From Flavobacteriales bacterium (GTDB lineage: Bacteria > Bacteroidota > Bacteroidia > Flavobacteriales_C > GCA-002722245), in the NCBI GenBank assembly GCA_002722245.1, contig PBLA01000030.1:62001-126000 (forward strand): a stretch of 64,000 nt of DNA, given 5' to 3'. A model generated the notes under the pieces. The model saw only the letters and a list, made by a program, of their open reading frames with translations, did not search any database and was not told the DNA's origin. The position numbers and the translations under genes were made by a program. This document shows, in pieces, positions 27,001 through 35,575 of the stretch; the stretch's first letter is position 1; every line of letters starts with the position of its first letter.

Positions 27001-27923
27001 TAAAACTGGTGGTTTTCATACGTATTAAAGAAATGGGTATGAGGATCTGTGATCTGTGCTTTTTGTGTAATTCTCTTTCCATCGGTTGTCCCAATATTGA
27101 CAAAATAATAGGTGGTATCTGTATAAAGGTGTTTATGATGATAAAAATAACCTGCAGTGGAATTCCATTCCCAATTATCGGCTTGTGTAGCGAAGAATAA
27201 GATATAATCTTCACTGTTGAATTCATCATCATCTTCCCCTGAAATATAAAGTGGTAATTCGGGTAGGGTAGAAGGTGTAGAAGAATGGACAGATTCGTTT
27301 AACATTCCTTCTGAATAACCGAAAACTCTGATTTTATTAGGGTCAATGTTTTCGATGTTTATACCATTTTGACTGAAAAAGCTACTGGTTAATTTCTGTA
27401 TTCCGGTTGACGTTACTCCTATTTTGTACCAATCTCCCGAAGACATTTCCGAATTTTCTCCTGATCGAAACGTTCGGTTTTGAGCAGGGGGAATATCAGC
27501 CTTGATAAAGGAGTAGGAGTAATCAAAGGAAACTAATTTTTTCGCAACACCTGATTCATCAATTTCAATTGCCGGTATTAAAAATTGAATTAATGAATAG
27601 TGATCAATTTTTCTTATCGTAGTTTTTACCTTTATTTCTCCTTTAAAGGCATATTTTTTTTGTGCTTTCTGAAAGGTTTTGTGATTAATCTGAATGTCCG
27701 CACTATTTACTTTTCCATATACTTTTTTTGAAATCATGTAATAAGGTACTGAAGAAGGAGACGTGTACACAGCCTTATTAAAATAAGGTCTTTCCATACG
27801 CTCTAAATCTTCATTTAACTCAATTAGATCGGTTTTCCAAGTGATCTGAACAGCACCTTTTTCTTGTGCAACTCCACGAACAATTAAAAACAGAAGGATT
27901 ATTGAAAACAGTAATTTTTTCAT
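24057..27923 (-). CDS. porU: Type IX secretion sortase PorU (peptidase C25 family)
   Basis: PorU removes the C-terminal sorting domain from cargo and links the protein to a lipid-glycan anchor. The 1288-residue product has a signal peptide (1-20, ending RGVAQ) and a beta-rich N-terminal half. The gingipain-like C25 domain (about 530-930) shows DYILITAPSF, the catalytic histidine in SYIGHGGEGGWADE and the catalytic cysteine in VFITATCEFSRFD. The C-terminus carries a type A-like sorting fold (YNYPNPFTTETSFLFEH to GRGVYVYQLEV), which PorU is known to keep. ATG at 27923 gives a proper signal peptide; an extension to 27998 does not. Confidence 0.95.
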   Translation of the reverse strand: MKKLLFSIILLFLIVRGVAQEKGAVQITWKTDLIELNEDLERMERPYFNKAVYTSPSSVPYYMISKKVYGKVNSADIQINHKTFQKAQKKYAFKGEIKVKTTIRKIDHYSLIQFLIPAIEIDESGVAKKLVSFDYSYSFIKADIPPAQNRTFRSGENSEMSSGDWYKIGVTSTGIQKLTSSFFSQNGINIENIDPNKIRVFGYSEGMLNESVHSSTPSTLPELPLYISGEDDDEFNSEDYILFFATQADNWEWNSTAGYFYHHKHLYTDTTYYFVNIGTTDGKRITQKAQITDPHTHFFNTYENHQFYEVDNTNLIQSGRDWYGDYFDLISGLEKSYPFTFTNKVNTAKIHFKSKIAVRSTQSSGNNFNFKNNDVIVHQKKNINAVSSNYTSNYVTMITEEDSFEHSSANVSFKLEYNYPISGATAWLDYLEMKTECELKLNETPLYFSQPKSVGTGNISQFELQNTSASTKVWDVTNPYATHEVTVDFNNTKTTFKTLTDSITRFIAFNESGFKTPFYVNKIANQNLLALTDIDYILITAPSFRSAAEKLANFHNSFSNLTTAIVTPQEIYNEFSNGHPDIAGIRNFLKYLYNNASSSESRLKYVLLFGDGNYDPKNRISESDYFIPSFQSSNSYSPTVSFVSDDFFGMLDDPYSIYSANSTVDIGIGRLPTKTLEEAQGMVDKIIHYANATSKVAYDGLSGNDIKSTFNPWKNNVLFVADDGSLADNYTTSHLTQTEDIIDALLDEDSSFNVNKVYLDAYNKISTAGGGRYPDVNREIRESMEEGAFFASYIGHGGEGGWADEKILDIDDINSWNNKNALPVFITATCEFSRFDNPERTSGGEYVILNPNGGAIAMVTTTRLVYGGISNNIGFSINFIEAALNELNGEMPTLGDAIRLTKVNSALGTNFNNRKFALLGDPALKMAYPKYNVVTTKINGKVFSNNTDTLKALSKVSIEGEIHLNDQLHSVNGFVYPIVYDKSQTLSTLDNNTIGKTIDFEKRNSIIYKGTASVTNGKFSFEFIVPKDINYSYGEGRISYYFANDTIDGSGYTEQIIVGGSSDSAQLDQQDPTVELFMNDTNFNFGGITDENPLILALIQDENGINTSGTSLGHDITAVLDEEYENPIILNDYYSAALNNYKEGKIIYPLNELSDGTHSLSLKVWDVNNNSGNAYTEFIVANDAKLAIDHVYNYPNPFTTETSFLFEHNKMNETLEVLIKIFTVSGKVIKTIQTEVLTNGNMNSLPIKWDGLDDFGEKIGRGVYVYQLEVRSPNGDSDRKTEKLVVLR

Positions 27924-28043
27924 TCTGAAAATATAGAATTTTTCATTGATTCTGATTGCAAAACGGTCTAAGTATAAAGGTATTGTTTTCGGTAGCAAAA
28001 AAGTAATCTAGAATGCATAAATAAATTACTGAATAAAAGATGG

Positions 28044-29831
28044 TTATTCCTCAATGAGCTGCTTCTGATATAGGTTTTTGTATTTCCCGTTAACCGCACA
28101 TAATTCATCATGAGTACCTTCCTCGATAATTCTTCCATCTTCAATCATGATAATGTGATCTGCATGCTTAATACTAGATATTCGATGACTGACTAAAATC
28201 GTCGTTTTATCAATCATAATTTCTTTGAGATTTTTCAATATTTTTTCTTCAGTTTCTGTATCAACAGCCGAAAGGCAGTCGTCAAAAATAAGAATGTTAG
28301 GGTTTTTCAACAATGCACGGGCAATACTAACTCTCTGTTTTTGACCACCAGATAGAGTAATTCCACGCTCTCCTACCACTGTTTCATATCCTTTTGTAAA
28401 ACCCTTGATGTTATGATGAACAGCAGCTTGATTTGCAGCCCATTCAATCTCTTTTTGATTTGATTTTGATTCATTACCAAAAGTTCCGAAACTGATATTA
28501 TTTGCGATTGTATCTGAGAATAAAAAAACCTCCTGCGGGACGCATCCTGTTTGATTTCTCAAATTATCAAGATTAATTTTTTGAATAGGAGTATGATCTA
28601 TCAGAATTGTACCTGAGGAACAATCGTACAATCTATTTAATAGTTGAACAATTGTAGATTTTCCACTCCCTGTTTTTCCTACGATAGCGAGTGTTTCGCC
28701 CGGGTTAATTTTGAAAGAAATATCGCTCAATGCTTCAATTCCACTCTCTGGATAAACAAATTGAACATTTTTAAACTCGATTAATCCTTGAATAGCGGTT
28801 TCTTTAGTACAAGTATTCGTGATTTTTGGAGTTGTTTTCAAAAATTCATTAATTCTTTTTTGACTAGCAATGGCTCTTTGAATAAGTGAAGTAACCCAGC
28901 CCAGAGAGGCAACAGGCCAAGTGAGCAAGTTTATATAGATGACAAATTCTCCGATATTACCATAGGTAATTGAACCTTTTATAACCTCTAAACCCCCAAT
29001 GTAAATGGTAATTAGTGTGCTCAATACAGGAAGAAAAAGTATTACTGGGTGAAAAAGAGATTCTGTTTTTACGAGACTCATTGCTGTAGATCGGTAGTTT
29101 TCAGCTTCCAGATTAAAGTTTTCAATCGTAGCGTTTGATTTATTGTAGGCTTTAATTACTCGAATTCCTGAAAATGTTTCTTGACTTAAACTGAAAATTT
29201 TGGATAACTGTTTTTGAACACGTTCACTTTTAATATTTATTAGTCGAGACACGTAATATATCGCGATTGACATGATGGGCAAAGGCAAGAGAATATATAC
29301 ACTTAATTCGGCATTTATACTCACCATGGTGGTTATAACAAGTGTGAAAAGAACAATAAGATTGATTAGGTACATGATAGAGGGACCAAGGTACATCCTC
29401 ACTTTACTCACATCATCTCCGATACGATTCATGATATCGCCTGTTTTATTTTCTTTGTAAAAAGAGGTGTCAAGTTGCTGATAATGATTGTAAATATCAT
29501 TTTTCAAATCGAATTCAATGAAGCGAGAAACCATGATTATAGTATACCGCATGAAAAAGGTGAACACACCTTTTATAAGTGCGAGGGCAAATAAGGCAAT
29601 ACCCAAAAAAACCAGACTTTTTACTAAATCCTCATATACTTGTTTCTGAAAATCAGAATCTTCCAAAAGATTATATGTGTTCAAAGTTTCAATAACAATA
29701 TCAATGGATGATCGGAAGATTTTGGCTGGGTATAAGTTAAACCAATTGGCACAAATAATGAATAAAACGCCCAATAGCAAGCGCCATTTATATTTATAAA
29801 GATATTTATTTAATGATTTTAATTCCTTCAA
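28044..29831 (-). CDS. ABC exporter, fused permease and ATPase (MsbA-like)
   Basis: Residues about 15-320 form a six-helix type 1 exporter membrane domain, and about 340-595 the nucleotide-binding domain. The Walker A motif is VGKTGSGKST, the signature LSGGQKQR, and the Walker B region reads ILIFDDCLSAVD. The residue after the Walker B Asp is Asp instead of the usual catalytic Glu, as in degenerate sites of heterodimeric exporters such as YheI/YknU, so a partner half-transporter may exist elsewhere. HRISSIKHAD supplies the switch histidine. Substrate (lipid, drug or peptide) is unknown. It is a single gene downstream of the LytTR regulator, about 155 bases away. Confidence 0.9.
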   Translation of the reverse strand: MKELKSLNKYLYKYKWRLLLGVLFIICANWFNLYPAKIFRSSIDIVIETLNTYNLLEDSDFQKQVYEDLVKSLVFLGIALFALALIKGVFTFFMRYTIIMVSRFIEFDLKNDIYNHYQQLDTSFYKENKTGDIMNRIGDDVSKVRMYLGPSIMYLINLIVLFTLVITTMVSINAELSVYILLPLPIMSIAIYYVSRLINIKSERVQKQLSKIFSLSQETFSGIRVIKAYNKSNATIENFNLEAENYRSTAMSLVKTESLFHPVILFLPVLSTLITIYIGGLEVIKGSITYGNIGEFVIYINLLTWPVASLGWVTSLIQRAIASQKRINEFLKTTPKITNTCTKETAIQGLIEFKNVQFVYPESGIEALSDISFKINPGETLAIVGKTGSGKSTIVQLLNRLYDCSSGTILIDHTPIQKINLDNLRNQTGCVPQEVFLFSDTIANNISFGTFGNESKSNQKEIEWAANQAAVHHNIKGFTKGYETVVGERGITLSGGQKQRVSIARALLKNPNILIFDDCLSAVDTETEEKILKNLKEIMIDKTTILVSHRISSIKHADHIIMIEDGRIIEEGTHDELCAVNGKYKNLYQKQLIEE

Positions 29832-29986
29832 GATCTATGAAATAAATTCTCCCTTAAAAGTACATAAATTAACGTTCAGGCTAGTTTTGTACTCGTAATA
29901 AAGATGATAGATATATTATATCAGTTTATGCGTAATATGGTTTTTTTCAGTGTGTTAATTTTAAAAGATAAGCAGTGTGGGCTTTT

Positions 29987-30736
29987 TTACAAACTAAACT
30001 TTTTCATAAAAGCATCTTTTCGATTTATGGATAAAGGAATGATTTGGTTGGTACTCAATTTAATTTCTCCAACTTTCCCTTTTTGGTATGCGTCAACATA
30101 ATTCATATTAATAATATGACTTTTATGAACTCTTACAAAATCAAAATCGGATAGCGTATGTTCATAAAATTTGAGGGTTTTACATACCGTTTTCTTTCTT
30201 CCTCCAAGTAAATGAAAATCTGTTAAATTATCATTGGCCTGCAAATGAACTACATCTTTTAATTGAACCACATCAAATCCTTCCATGGTAGGAAGAACAA
30301 TTTTCTTGAGTTGTTTATTTTCAATTGATAGGTTTTCCAAAAGGATATTCGCTTTCTTTATGTTAGACTGTTGTTGTAAATGTTCTCTTACTTTTTTTAC
30401 AGCATCAATTAATTCATCAATATCAACAGGTTTGAGTAGATATGCACAAGAACTCAAATTAATGGCTTGAATAGCGTAATTACTGTAGGCTGTTACAAAA
30501 ATGGTTTCAAAAGGAACTTCATTAAATTGGTCAAGGAGATCAAAAGCATTTCCAAATGGCATTTCAATGTCTAAAAAAACCAGGTTAGGCTGATGTTTTT
30601 GAATTAAATCATATCCTTCTTTTATATTTGAGGCTTCTCCTAATATTTCTACAAACGGACAATATTCCTTTAAATAGTTTCTTAAAGTTAATCGACTAGC
30701 TTCTTCATCCTCTATGATTAAAGCCTTTAAATTCAT
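29987..30736 (-). CDS. LytTR-family response regulator
   Basis: The receiver domain (residues 1-120) has LIIEDEEASRLTL with the acidic pair, the phosphoacceptor Asp in VFLDIEMPFGNAF, and LLKPVDIDEL with the conserved lysine. A linker leads to a LytTR DNA-binding domain (about 145-245: VVHLQANDNLTDFHLLGG, HTLSDFDFVRVHKSHIINM, and LSINRKDAFMKKF). LytTR regulators bind direct repeats and often control surface or extracellular functions. It overlaps the end of the sensor kinase gene in an ATGA junction, so both are made together. Confidence 0.95.
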   Translation of the reverse strand: MNLKALIIEDEEASRLTLRNYLKEYCPFVEILGEASNIKEGYDLIQKHQPNLVFLDIEMPFGNAFDLLDQFNEVPFETIFVTAYSNYAIQAINLSSCAYLLKPVDIDELIDAVKKVREHLQQQSNIKKANILLENLSIENKQLKKIVLPTMEGFDVVQLKDVVHLQANDNLTDFHLLGGRKKTVCKTLKFYEHTLSDFDFVRVHKSHIINMNYVDAYQKGKVGEIKLSTNQIIPLSINRKDAFMKKFSL

Positions 30737-32682
30737 AGTGTTTTAAGTTTTTGTTGTGGTATAATTAGTTTCACTACAGTACCTGTACCATCTTGATTCA
30801 AATCATAGGTTGAAACATCAACATGAATTCCATTAAGATCATTAATAATGTTAATACGCTGTTTAATATTTCGCAACGCAGTACTTTTATTTTTCTTTTG
30901 ATTATGAGTTTTTAATTCAGCACTTCGTTTTCTCCCGATTCCGTTATCTTCAATCATGATAATGAGGTTTTGATCATTTTTTGCGAGGTCAAGTTTTAAA
31001 TTACCTGAATCTTTTTTGTACCGAAGTCCATGCCATACAGCATTTTCAATATAGGGCTGAACAAGCATAGGAGGGATATTAAAATTTTCTTCGTCTATGT
31101 CTTTGTGAACAGTAAACGAATATTCAAACTGATCTTTGAATCTGAAATGTTCTAATTTTAAATATAATTCAAGAATTTCCAATTCTTTATGTAGCGGGAT
31201 AAAATCATATTCTGAATTTTCCATAACTAGTCGCATTAACTTGGAGAAGTTCGTGAGAAATTTATTGGCAGAACGCTGATCATTTTCGGAAATAAAACTG
31301 TTTACAGAATTTAAAGCGTTAAATATAAAGTGAGGATTCATCTGAGAACGCAAGGAGCGAAGAGCTAATTTTTGATTGGCGATTCTTCGTTGTTTTGATA
31401 CTTTTAAAATATAAAGAACAGCGCCACAACCAATTAATATGAGTCCGAGTAAAAATCCAATAGCCCATTTGCTTGCTGAGAGCACATCCTCTTTAAGAGC
31501 ATCTTCTTTCATTAGACTTTGAATAGCATTTTGAGAGATTTCTTTTTCCTTTCTCAATGTTTCCAGCTGAATGAGGTTCTCCATTCCTTTATTATGTCCC
31601 TTTAATTGTAGTGTTGTTCTTTTAATAGCGATAGTGTCTTCAAGTATCGTATAAAAGTTGAGAAATTTTCGAGCCATTTGATCGTTCTCTAATTTTCTTG
31701 CTGTATTTCTAATTACTTCTATTTCGCTAAGGTCAATAATGGAGTAATTAGGCGAATCAATATATTTATTTATGGCTTTTGCGGCATCATTGATCTTATT
31801 CAATGAAAAGTATGATTCGGCTAATCTTAAATATTCTAATGCATTTTTGGGTTTTTCAAGAGACTGAAACGATTCTCGAATTAGAGAAACATTTTCCTCA
31901 TCGCGCTTGTTAGATCTTAATGCTTTGGAAAAAGATTTTTTGACTTGTTCTTTTTGTACGTCGTTTTTACCATTCGTAAGCGCTATTGCATTTCTGTAGG
32001 CTTCTATACCATCCTCAGTTCTAGAAGTGGAAATATAACAAATAGCCAATTTATTTAGGACGTCAATTCTGTAATTTGTGTCTAGTTTTTGCTCGTTTAG
32101 TTCAAGAAGTTTTCCTATGGCTTTTTTGAAATGTTTAAGCGCCATAAGGTTATTAATATGTAAACTATTTAGATTAAAACGTTCCTTAATAGGAGTATCT
32201 CTAATTAAATTTTCAAGAATTTCATTTGATTTAAGATAGTTTCCTGTTTCTGAGTAAAGTTGGGCATACAAGAGCGGTAAATCAATCACATCAATTTTTA
32301 TTTTACTGCTTTGGGATAATTTCAAATATTGTAAAGCCACATTTGGTTCACGCAAAGCATGATAAATTTTTGCAGTTGTAAAATAAGATAGGTTAAGTGC
32401 TTTTTTTAAATCATTCTCAATACAAGATTTTGTAATTATTTCTATTTCTTTTAGTTCTGTTTCTGTTAATGGATCAACTTTTAAAATATTCCTAATTAAG
32501 TTAAGGTGGAGTTCCTCCATTATTTCTTGAGGCTTACTCTTCGATTCTTTTAAAGCAGTCTTTTCTTTATTCCAAGTTTCCTTTTTAAAAACATCGGTGT
32601 CAAATGTCTTTTCATTTTGAGCTGAAAGAGGAAATAAAAGAGCTGTGAGTATAAGTAAACCAAATGAAATTTTATTTGTCAT
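30733..32682 (-). CDS. LytS-type sensor histidine kinase with TPR sensor region
   Basis: A signal sequence precedes about 350 residues of TPR-like helical repeats, predicted to be periplasmic. A single membrane helix follows (about 405-425, WAIGFLLGLILIGCGAVLYIL in part). The cytoplasmic kinase is of the LytS/HisKA_7TM type: LRSLRSQMNPHFIFNALNS holds the phosphorylated histidine, and the ATPase domain has PPMLVQPYIENAVWHG and MIEDNGIGR motifs. This TPR-kinase-LytTR layout is common in Bacteroidota. The signal sensed cannot be inferred. The 222 bases upstream, as far as the next gene, hold nothing I recognise. Confidence 0.93.
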   Translation of the reverse strand: MTNKISFGLLILTALLFPLSAQNEKTFDTDVFKKETWNKEKTALKESKSKPQEIMEELHLNLIRNILKVDPLTETELKEIEIITKSCIENDLKKALNLSYFTTAKIYHALREPNVALQYLKLSQSSKIKIDVIDLPLLYAQLYSETGNYLKSNEILENLIRDTPIKERFNLNSLHINNLMALKHFKKAIGKLLELNEQKLDTNYRIDVLNKLAICYISTSRTEDGIEAYRNAIALTNGKNDVQKEQVKKSFSKALRSNKRDEENVSLIRESFQSLEKPKNALEYLRLAESYFSLNKINDAAKAINKYIDSPNYSIIDLSEIEVIRNTARKLENDQMARKFLNFYTILEDTIAIKRTTLQLKGHNKGMENLIQLETLRKEKEISQNAIQSLMKEDALKEDVLSASKWAIGFLLGLILIGCGAVLYILKVSKQRRIANQKLALRSLRSQMNPHFIFNALNSVNSFISENDQRSANKFLTNFSKLMRLVMENSEYDFIPLHKELEILELYLKLEHFRFKDQFEYSFTVHKDIDEENFNIPPMLVQPYIENAVWHGLRYKKDSGNLKLDLAKNDQNLIIMIEDNGIGRKRSAELKTHNQKKNKSTALRNIKQRINIINDLNGIHVDVSTYDLNQDGTGTVVKLIIPQQKLKTL

Positions 32683-32904
32683 TAGAGATATTGAGTTGGT
32701 TTGTAAACATCCTTAAAAAGTTTGGATAATCCAAATATAAAAACGCTCAAATCCTTATTCTGTATGGTTTTAGACCTTCTTGTAATTAGATAGCTATCTA
32801 TGAAATCCTTTTTACTAAATAGAAAAGCTATTTCCCTAAATCCACCTTTTTTTTCATTTTTTTTCCTCACAATTTAGAAGGGTAATCAATTAAAAACGAT
32901 TAAG

Positions 32905-34122
32905 ATGAAATCAAAAATCCTTCCTGCAATTGTCTCTGGTTTAGTTGCGTCAACATTATTTTCATGTGACACAGAAATCACAAACGACAACTCACATTTA
33001 AGAAATCCACAAACAGTACAAGTTAAACCAAACAACTTAGCTCAAAATGTGGGTAATTCAAAAAAAACCAAGATTAAATTGGCCCTCATTTTAGATACAA
33101 GTAATAGTATGGACGGCTTAATTAACCAAGCAAAAAATCAACTTTGGAAAATCGTCATGGAGTTAGCAAAAACGAAAGATAAAAATGGGGAAGATCCATC
33201 TATCGATCTTGCACTTTATCAATATGGCAATGACAATCTTAGTATTCGAAACGGATATATTGAACTTGTTCAGAAATTCACAGGTGAATTAGATGAAATA
33301 TCAGAGAAATTATTTGCACTAACAACAAGAGGAGGAGAAGAGTATTGTGGGCAAGTGATTAATAATTCTTTAAGTGAGTTAGCTTGGAGTAATTCTCCCC
33401 AAGATTTACAAATGATTTATATTGCTGGAAACGAACGGTTTAATCAGGGGTATCTCGATTATAAAAAAGTATGTGTTTGGGCCAAAAAGAAAAATATCAC
33501 GGTGAATACTATATTCTGTGGAAAAAGAACAGAAGGGATTAAATCTTTATGGAAGCATGGGGCCGATTTAACTGGTGGCCAATTTGCATGCATTGATTCC
33601 GATATTCAAACGGTTCATTATTCCTCACCTTATGACAATGAAATTTCAAGACTAAATACAGCCTTGAATAATACATATGTACCCTACAATACATCAGGAG
33701 TAGCAAAAAAACGTAAACAATTATCGGAGGATAGTAAAGCAGAAAGACTAAATAAATCCATGGCATCAAAACGATATTTATCCAAAGGAAGCAAGGTTTA
33801 CAGAAATAAACAGTGGGATTTAGTAGATTATTCAAAAGAAACTCATTTTAACATAGATAGTGTTTCGGCAGTTGCCCTTCCAGACTCTTTAGGTAAACTC
33901 TCAAAATCAGCATTAAAAAATAAAATAGAAGAGCTTTCAAAAAAGCGCGAAAGTATCAAAAAAGAGATGTCAAATTTGAGTAAAAAAAGGGAGGATTATG
34001 TTCAAAAGCAAAAAATTAATGCGATCAAGAACGATACTGTTTTATTAGAGGACGCGATCATTAAGGGTTTAAAAGAACAAGCTAAAAAGAAATCCATCAC
34101 ATTTGAAAAGAAAATGAACTAA
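32905..34122 (+). CDS. von Willebrand factor A lipoprotein with C-terminal coiled coil
   Basis: The 405-residue product has a signal peptide with lipobox-like TLFSC (about Cys21). The vWA domain (about 55-270) has the MIDAS start LILDTSNSMDGL and a middle segment TRGGEEYCGQVI. The C-terminal ~85 residues are a lysine/glutamate-rich coiled coil (LSKKRESIKKEMSNLSKKRE in part). The vWA core with its AGNERFNQG and NTIFCGK segments resembles a family of standalone bacterial vWA lipoproteins of unknown role. It faces an ~220-base gap upstream from the kinase gene and is transcribed on the opposite strand. Confidence 0.8.
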   Translation: MKSKILPAIVSGLVASTLFSCDTEITNDNSHLRNPQTVQVKPNNLAQNVGNSKKTKIKLALILDTSNSMDGLINQAKNQLWKIVMELAKTKDKNGEDPSIDLALYQYGNDNLSIRNGYIELVQKFTGELDEISEKLFALTTRGGEEYCGQVINNSLSELAWSNSPQDLQMIYIAGNERFNQGYLDYKKVCVWAKKKNITVNTIFCGKRTEGIKSLWKHGADLTGGQFACIDSDIQTVHYSSPYDNEISRLNTALNNTYVPYNTSGVAKKRKQLSEDSKAERLNKSMASKRYLSKGSKVYRNKQWDLVDYSKETHFNIDSVSAVALPDSLGKLSKSALKNKIEELSKKRESIKKEMSNLSKKREDYVQKQKINAIKNDTVLLEDAIIKGLKEQAKKKSITFEKKMN

Positions 34123-34145
34123 CAGGTAGCGCAAGGTCAATTTAA

Positions 34146-34177
34146 GGACGCATAAGAGGAGTCAGGCCTCTGCGTCC
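34146..34177 (+). other. GC-rich stem-loop without a T tract
   Basis: GGACGC and GCGTCC pair, followed by a three-base bulge (ATA) on one side and a further AGAGG/CCTCT stem around the loop AGTCAGG. It is conspicuously GC-rich in this AT-rich gap between two genes. No run of T follows, so it is not a standard terminator. It could be an mRNA 3'-end stabiliser, a leader structure for the next gene or a small RNA element. Confidence 0.5.
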
Positions 34178-34248
34178 ATTGATCTAAAATAGTTCAATGC
34201 TGCTGAATACTAAAAAATTCATTTAATACACTCAAACACCACAACATC

Positions 34249-34875
34249 ATGAAAAAAATAATCATGCTATTATTAGCACTAGGAGTAGTATGCTCAGTTG
34301 TCGCAAAAACAAATTATCAAACTAAAATTTTAGAATCAAAAAATACATTGGAGCACTCTAAAACAGACTCTATAATGTCTCTTAATTTTTTTACAATAAT
34401 GACTGATTCCGTTTTTCCTTCCTGGATGGGAACCAAATGGGATTATAATGGGATTTCCAATATTCCAGGAAAAGGAATGATTGCATGTGGATACTTTGTA
34501 ACGACAACATTAAAGCATGTAGGGTTTAATTTAAATCGATATAAATTGGCTCAGCAGGCTGCTTCAACCGTAATTCAAGTTTTATGTGATAGTAGCAGAT
34601 TATATTCCTATTCAGTAGATGCTGCAATAAAGAAATTGAAAGGACTTGGCAACAACAAATTATATGTTGTAGGGCTCGATTATCATGTTGGGTTTATAGC
34701 TGTCAAAAACAATGAGGTTTTCTTTATTCATTCGGATTATTTCAAAGGAGAGGTTTTAAAAGAAAAAGCTCAAAATTCCAAGGCTTTTAAAAATACTACT
34801 GCCTATGTTTTTGGCGAGATCACAAACAATAAAGAATTGTTTAATAAATGGAAAAATGGCATAAAAATATACTAA
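34249..34875 (+). CDS. Exported papain-like (NlpC/CHAP-type) cysteine peptidase candidate
   Basis: The 208-residue product has a signal peptide (1-19, ending VVAK). A catalytic arrangement typical of NlpC/P60 or CHAP folds is visible: Cys80 in KGMIACGYFV at the start of a helix, His146 in LDYHVGFI, and a polar residue in FIHSDY (about 161-164). No closer family is recognised, and substrate cannot be named, though cell-wall peptide is likely. It is coupled to the next gene by a TAATG overlap, and that gene is an L,D-transpeptidase-like enzyme, which supports a peptidoglycan role. This functional link is inference. Confidence 0.6.
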   Translation: MKKIIMLLLALGVVCSVVAKTNYQTKILESKNTLEHSKTDSIMSLNFFTIMTDSVFPSWMGTKWDYNGISNIPGKGMIACGYFVTTTLKHVGFNLNRYKLAQQAASTVIQVLCDSSRLYSYSVDAAIKKLKGLGNNKLYVVGLDYHVGFIAVKNNEVFFIHSDYFKGEVLKEKAQNSKAFKNTTAYVFGEITNNKELFNKWKNGIKIY

Positions 34876-35477
34876 TGAAAGGAATTGTTATAATTATCAT
34901 GGGGTCTGTTTTTATGAAGTTTTTTCCACCAATAAATGAAACGGTGCCTAAAAAGCCTGATTATTCATCTAAAACAACCGCTGCGTTCAAATTTGTAAAA
35001 AGGAATCATTTGGATACGACTATTTGTTTTTTAATTGATATGCGTGTGCACGCAGGAAAGAGGAGATTTGCTATTTGGGATTTTATGGGAGATTCAGTGA
35101 TGCGAGAAATGATTGTTACACATGGAAGCGCAGGAGTTAAGGGGCTTCCAGAAAGCAGAGCGGATCTCCCTACTTTTAGTAATTTACCAGGAAGTTTTGC
35201 TACTTCATTAGGAAAATATCGAGTAGGCCGAAGATCATATAGTAACTGGGGGATAAATGTGCATTATAAATTACATGGGTTAGATTCAACAAACAGTAAT
35301 GCTTATCGAAGAATTGTGGTTTTACATAGTTTTTCAGGAGTTGATAAAGCGGAAATTTATCCCGAAGAACCTCCGTATAGTTTAGGGTGTCCAATGGTAA
35401 GTAATGAGGATATGACTTATCTTGATGGCTTGCTTAAAAGAAAGAAAAATGTATTAATGTGGATTTACTTTGATTGA
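34875..35477 (+). CDS. Murein L,D-transpeptidase-like (YkuD_2-type) protein
   Basis: The 200-residue product starts with a short hydrophobic segment (about residues 4-18). The catalytic core shows the pattern of the YkuD_2 family: VTHGSAGVKGLPESRADLP, SLGKYRVGRRSY, YKLHGLDSTNSNAYRRIVVLHS (His151) and SLGCPMVS with the presumed nucleophile Cys172. L,D-transpeptidases cross-link or modify peptidoglycan stem peptides. The ATG at 34875 overlaps the stop of the papain-like gene; an upstream ATG at 34848 in the same frame is inside that gene and less likely. A terminator follows about 50 bases downstream. Confidence 0.8.
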   Translation: MKGIVIIIMGSVFMKFFPPINETVPKKPDYSSKTTAAFKFVKRNHLDTTICFLIDMRVHAGKRRFAIWDFMGDSVMREMIVTHGSAGVKGLPESRADLPTFSNLPGSFATSLGKYRVGRRSYSNWGINVHYKLHGLDSTNSNAYRRIVVLHSFSGVDKAEIYPEEPPYSLGCPMVSNEDMTYLDGLLKRKKNVLMWIYFD

Positions 35478-35528
35478 CGTTTAAGTTGAGAAGTCAGATT
35501 TGAAAGGTAATTCATTTTTGATAATGAA

Positions 35529-35552
35529 AAAAGGGAGCTAAAGCTCCCTTTT
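35529..35552. terminator. Bidirectional hairpin terminator
   Basis: AAAAGGGAG and CTCCCTTTT pair around CTAAAG. It lies between the convergent L,D-transpeptidase-like and purB genes, close to both ends, and serves both strands. Confidence 0.8.
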
Positions 35553-35575
35553 GATGATTATTTATAGTTCTTCTT

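Noticed and set aside
27923-27998. N-terminal extension of porU
   Set aside because: It would place a charged segment before a good signal peptide.
29904-30101. 65-residue plus-strand frame next to the LytTR gene
   Set aside because: Mostly antisense to the regulator, with no conserved features.
32682-32870. 62-residue minus-strand frame upstream of the kinase
   Set aside because: No family features or signal peptide; it looks like open sequence in an AT-rich gap.
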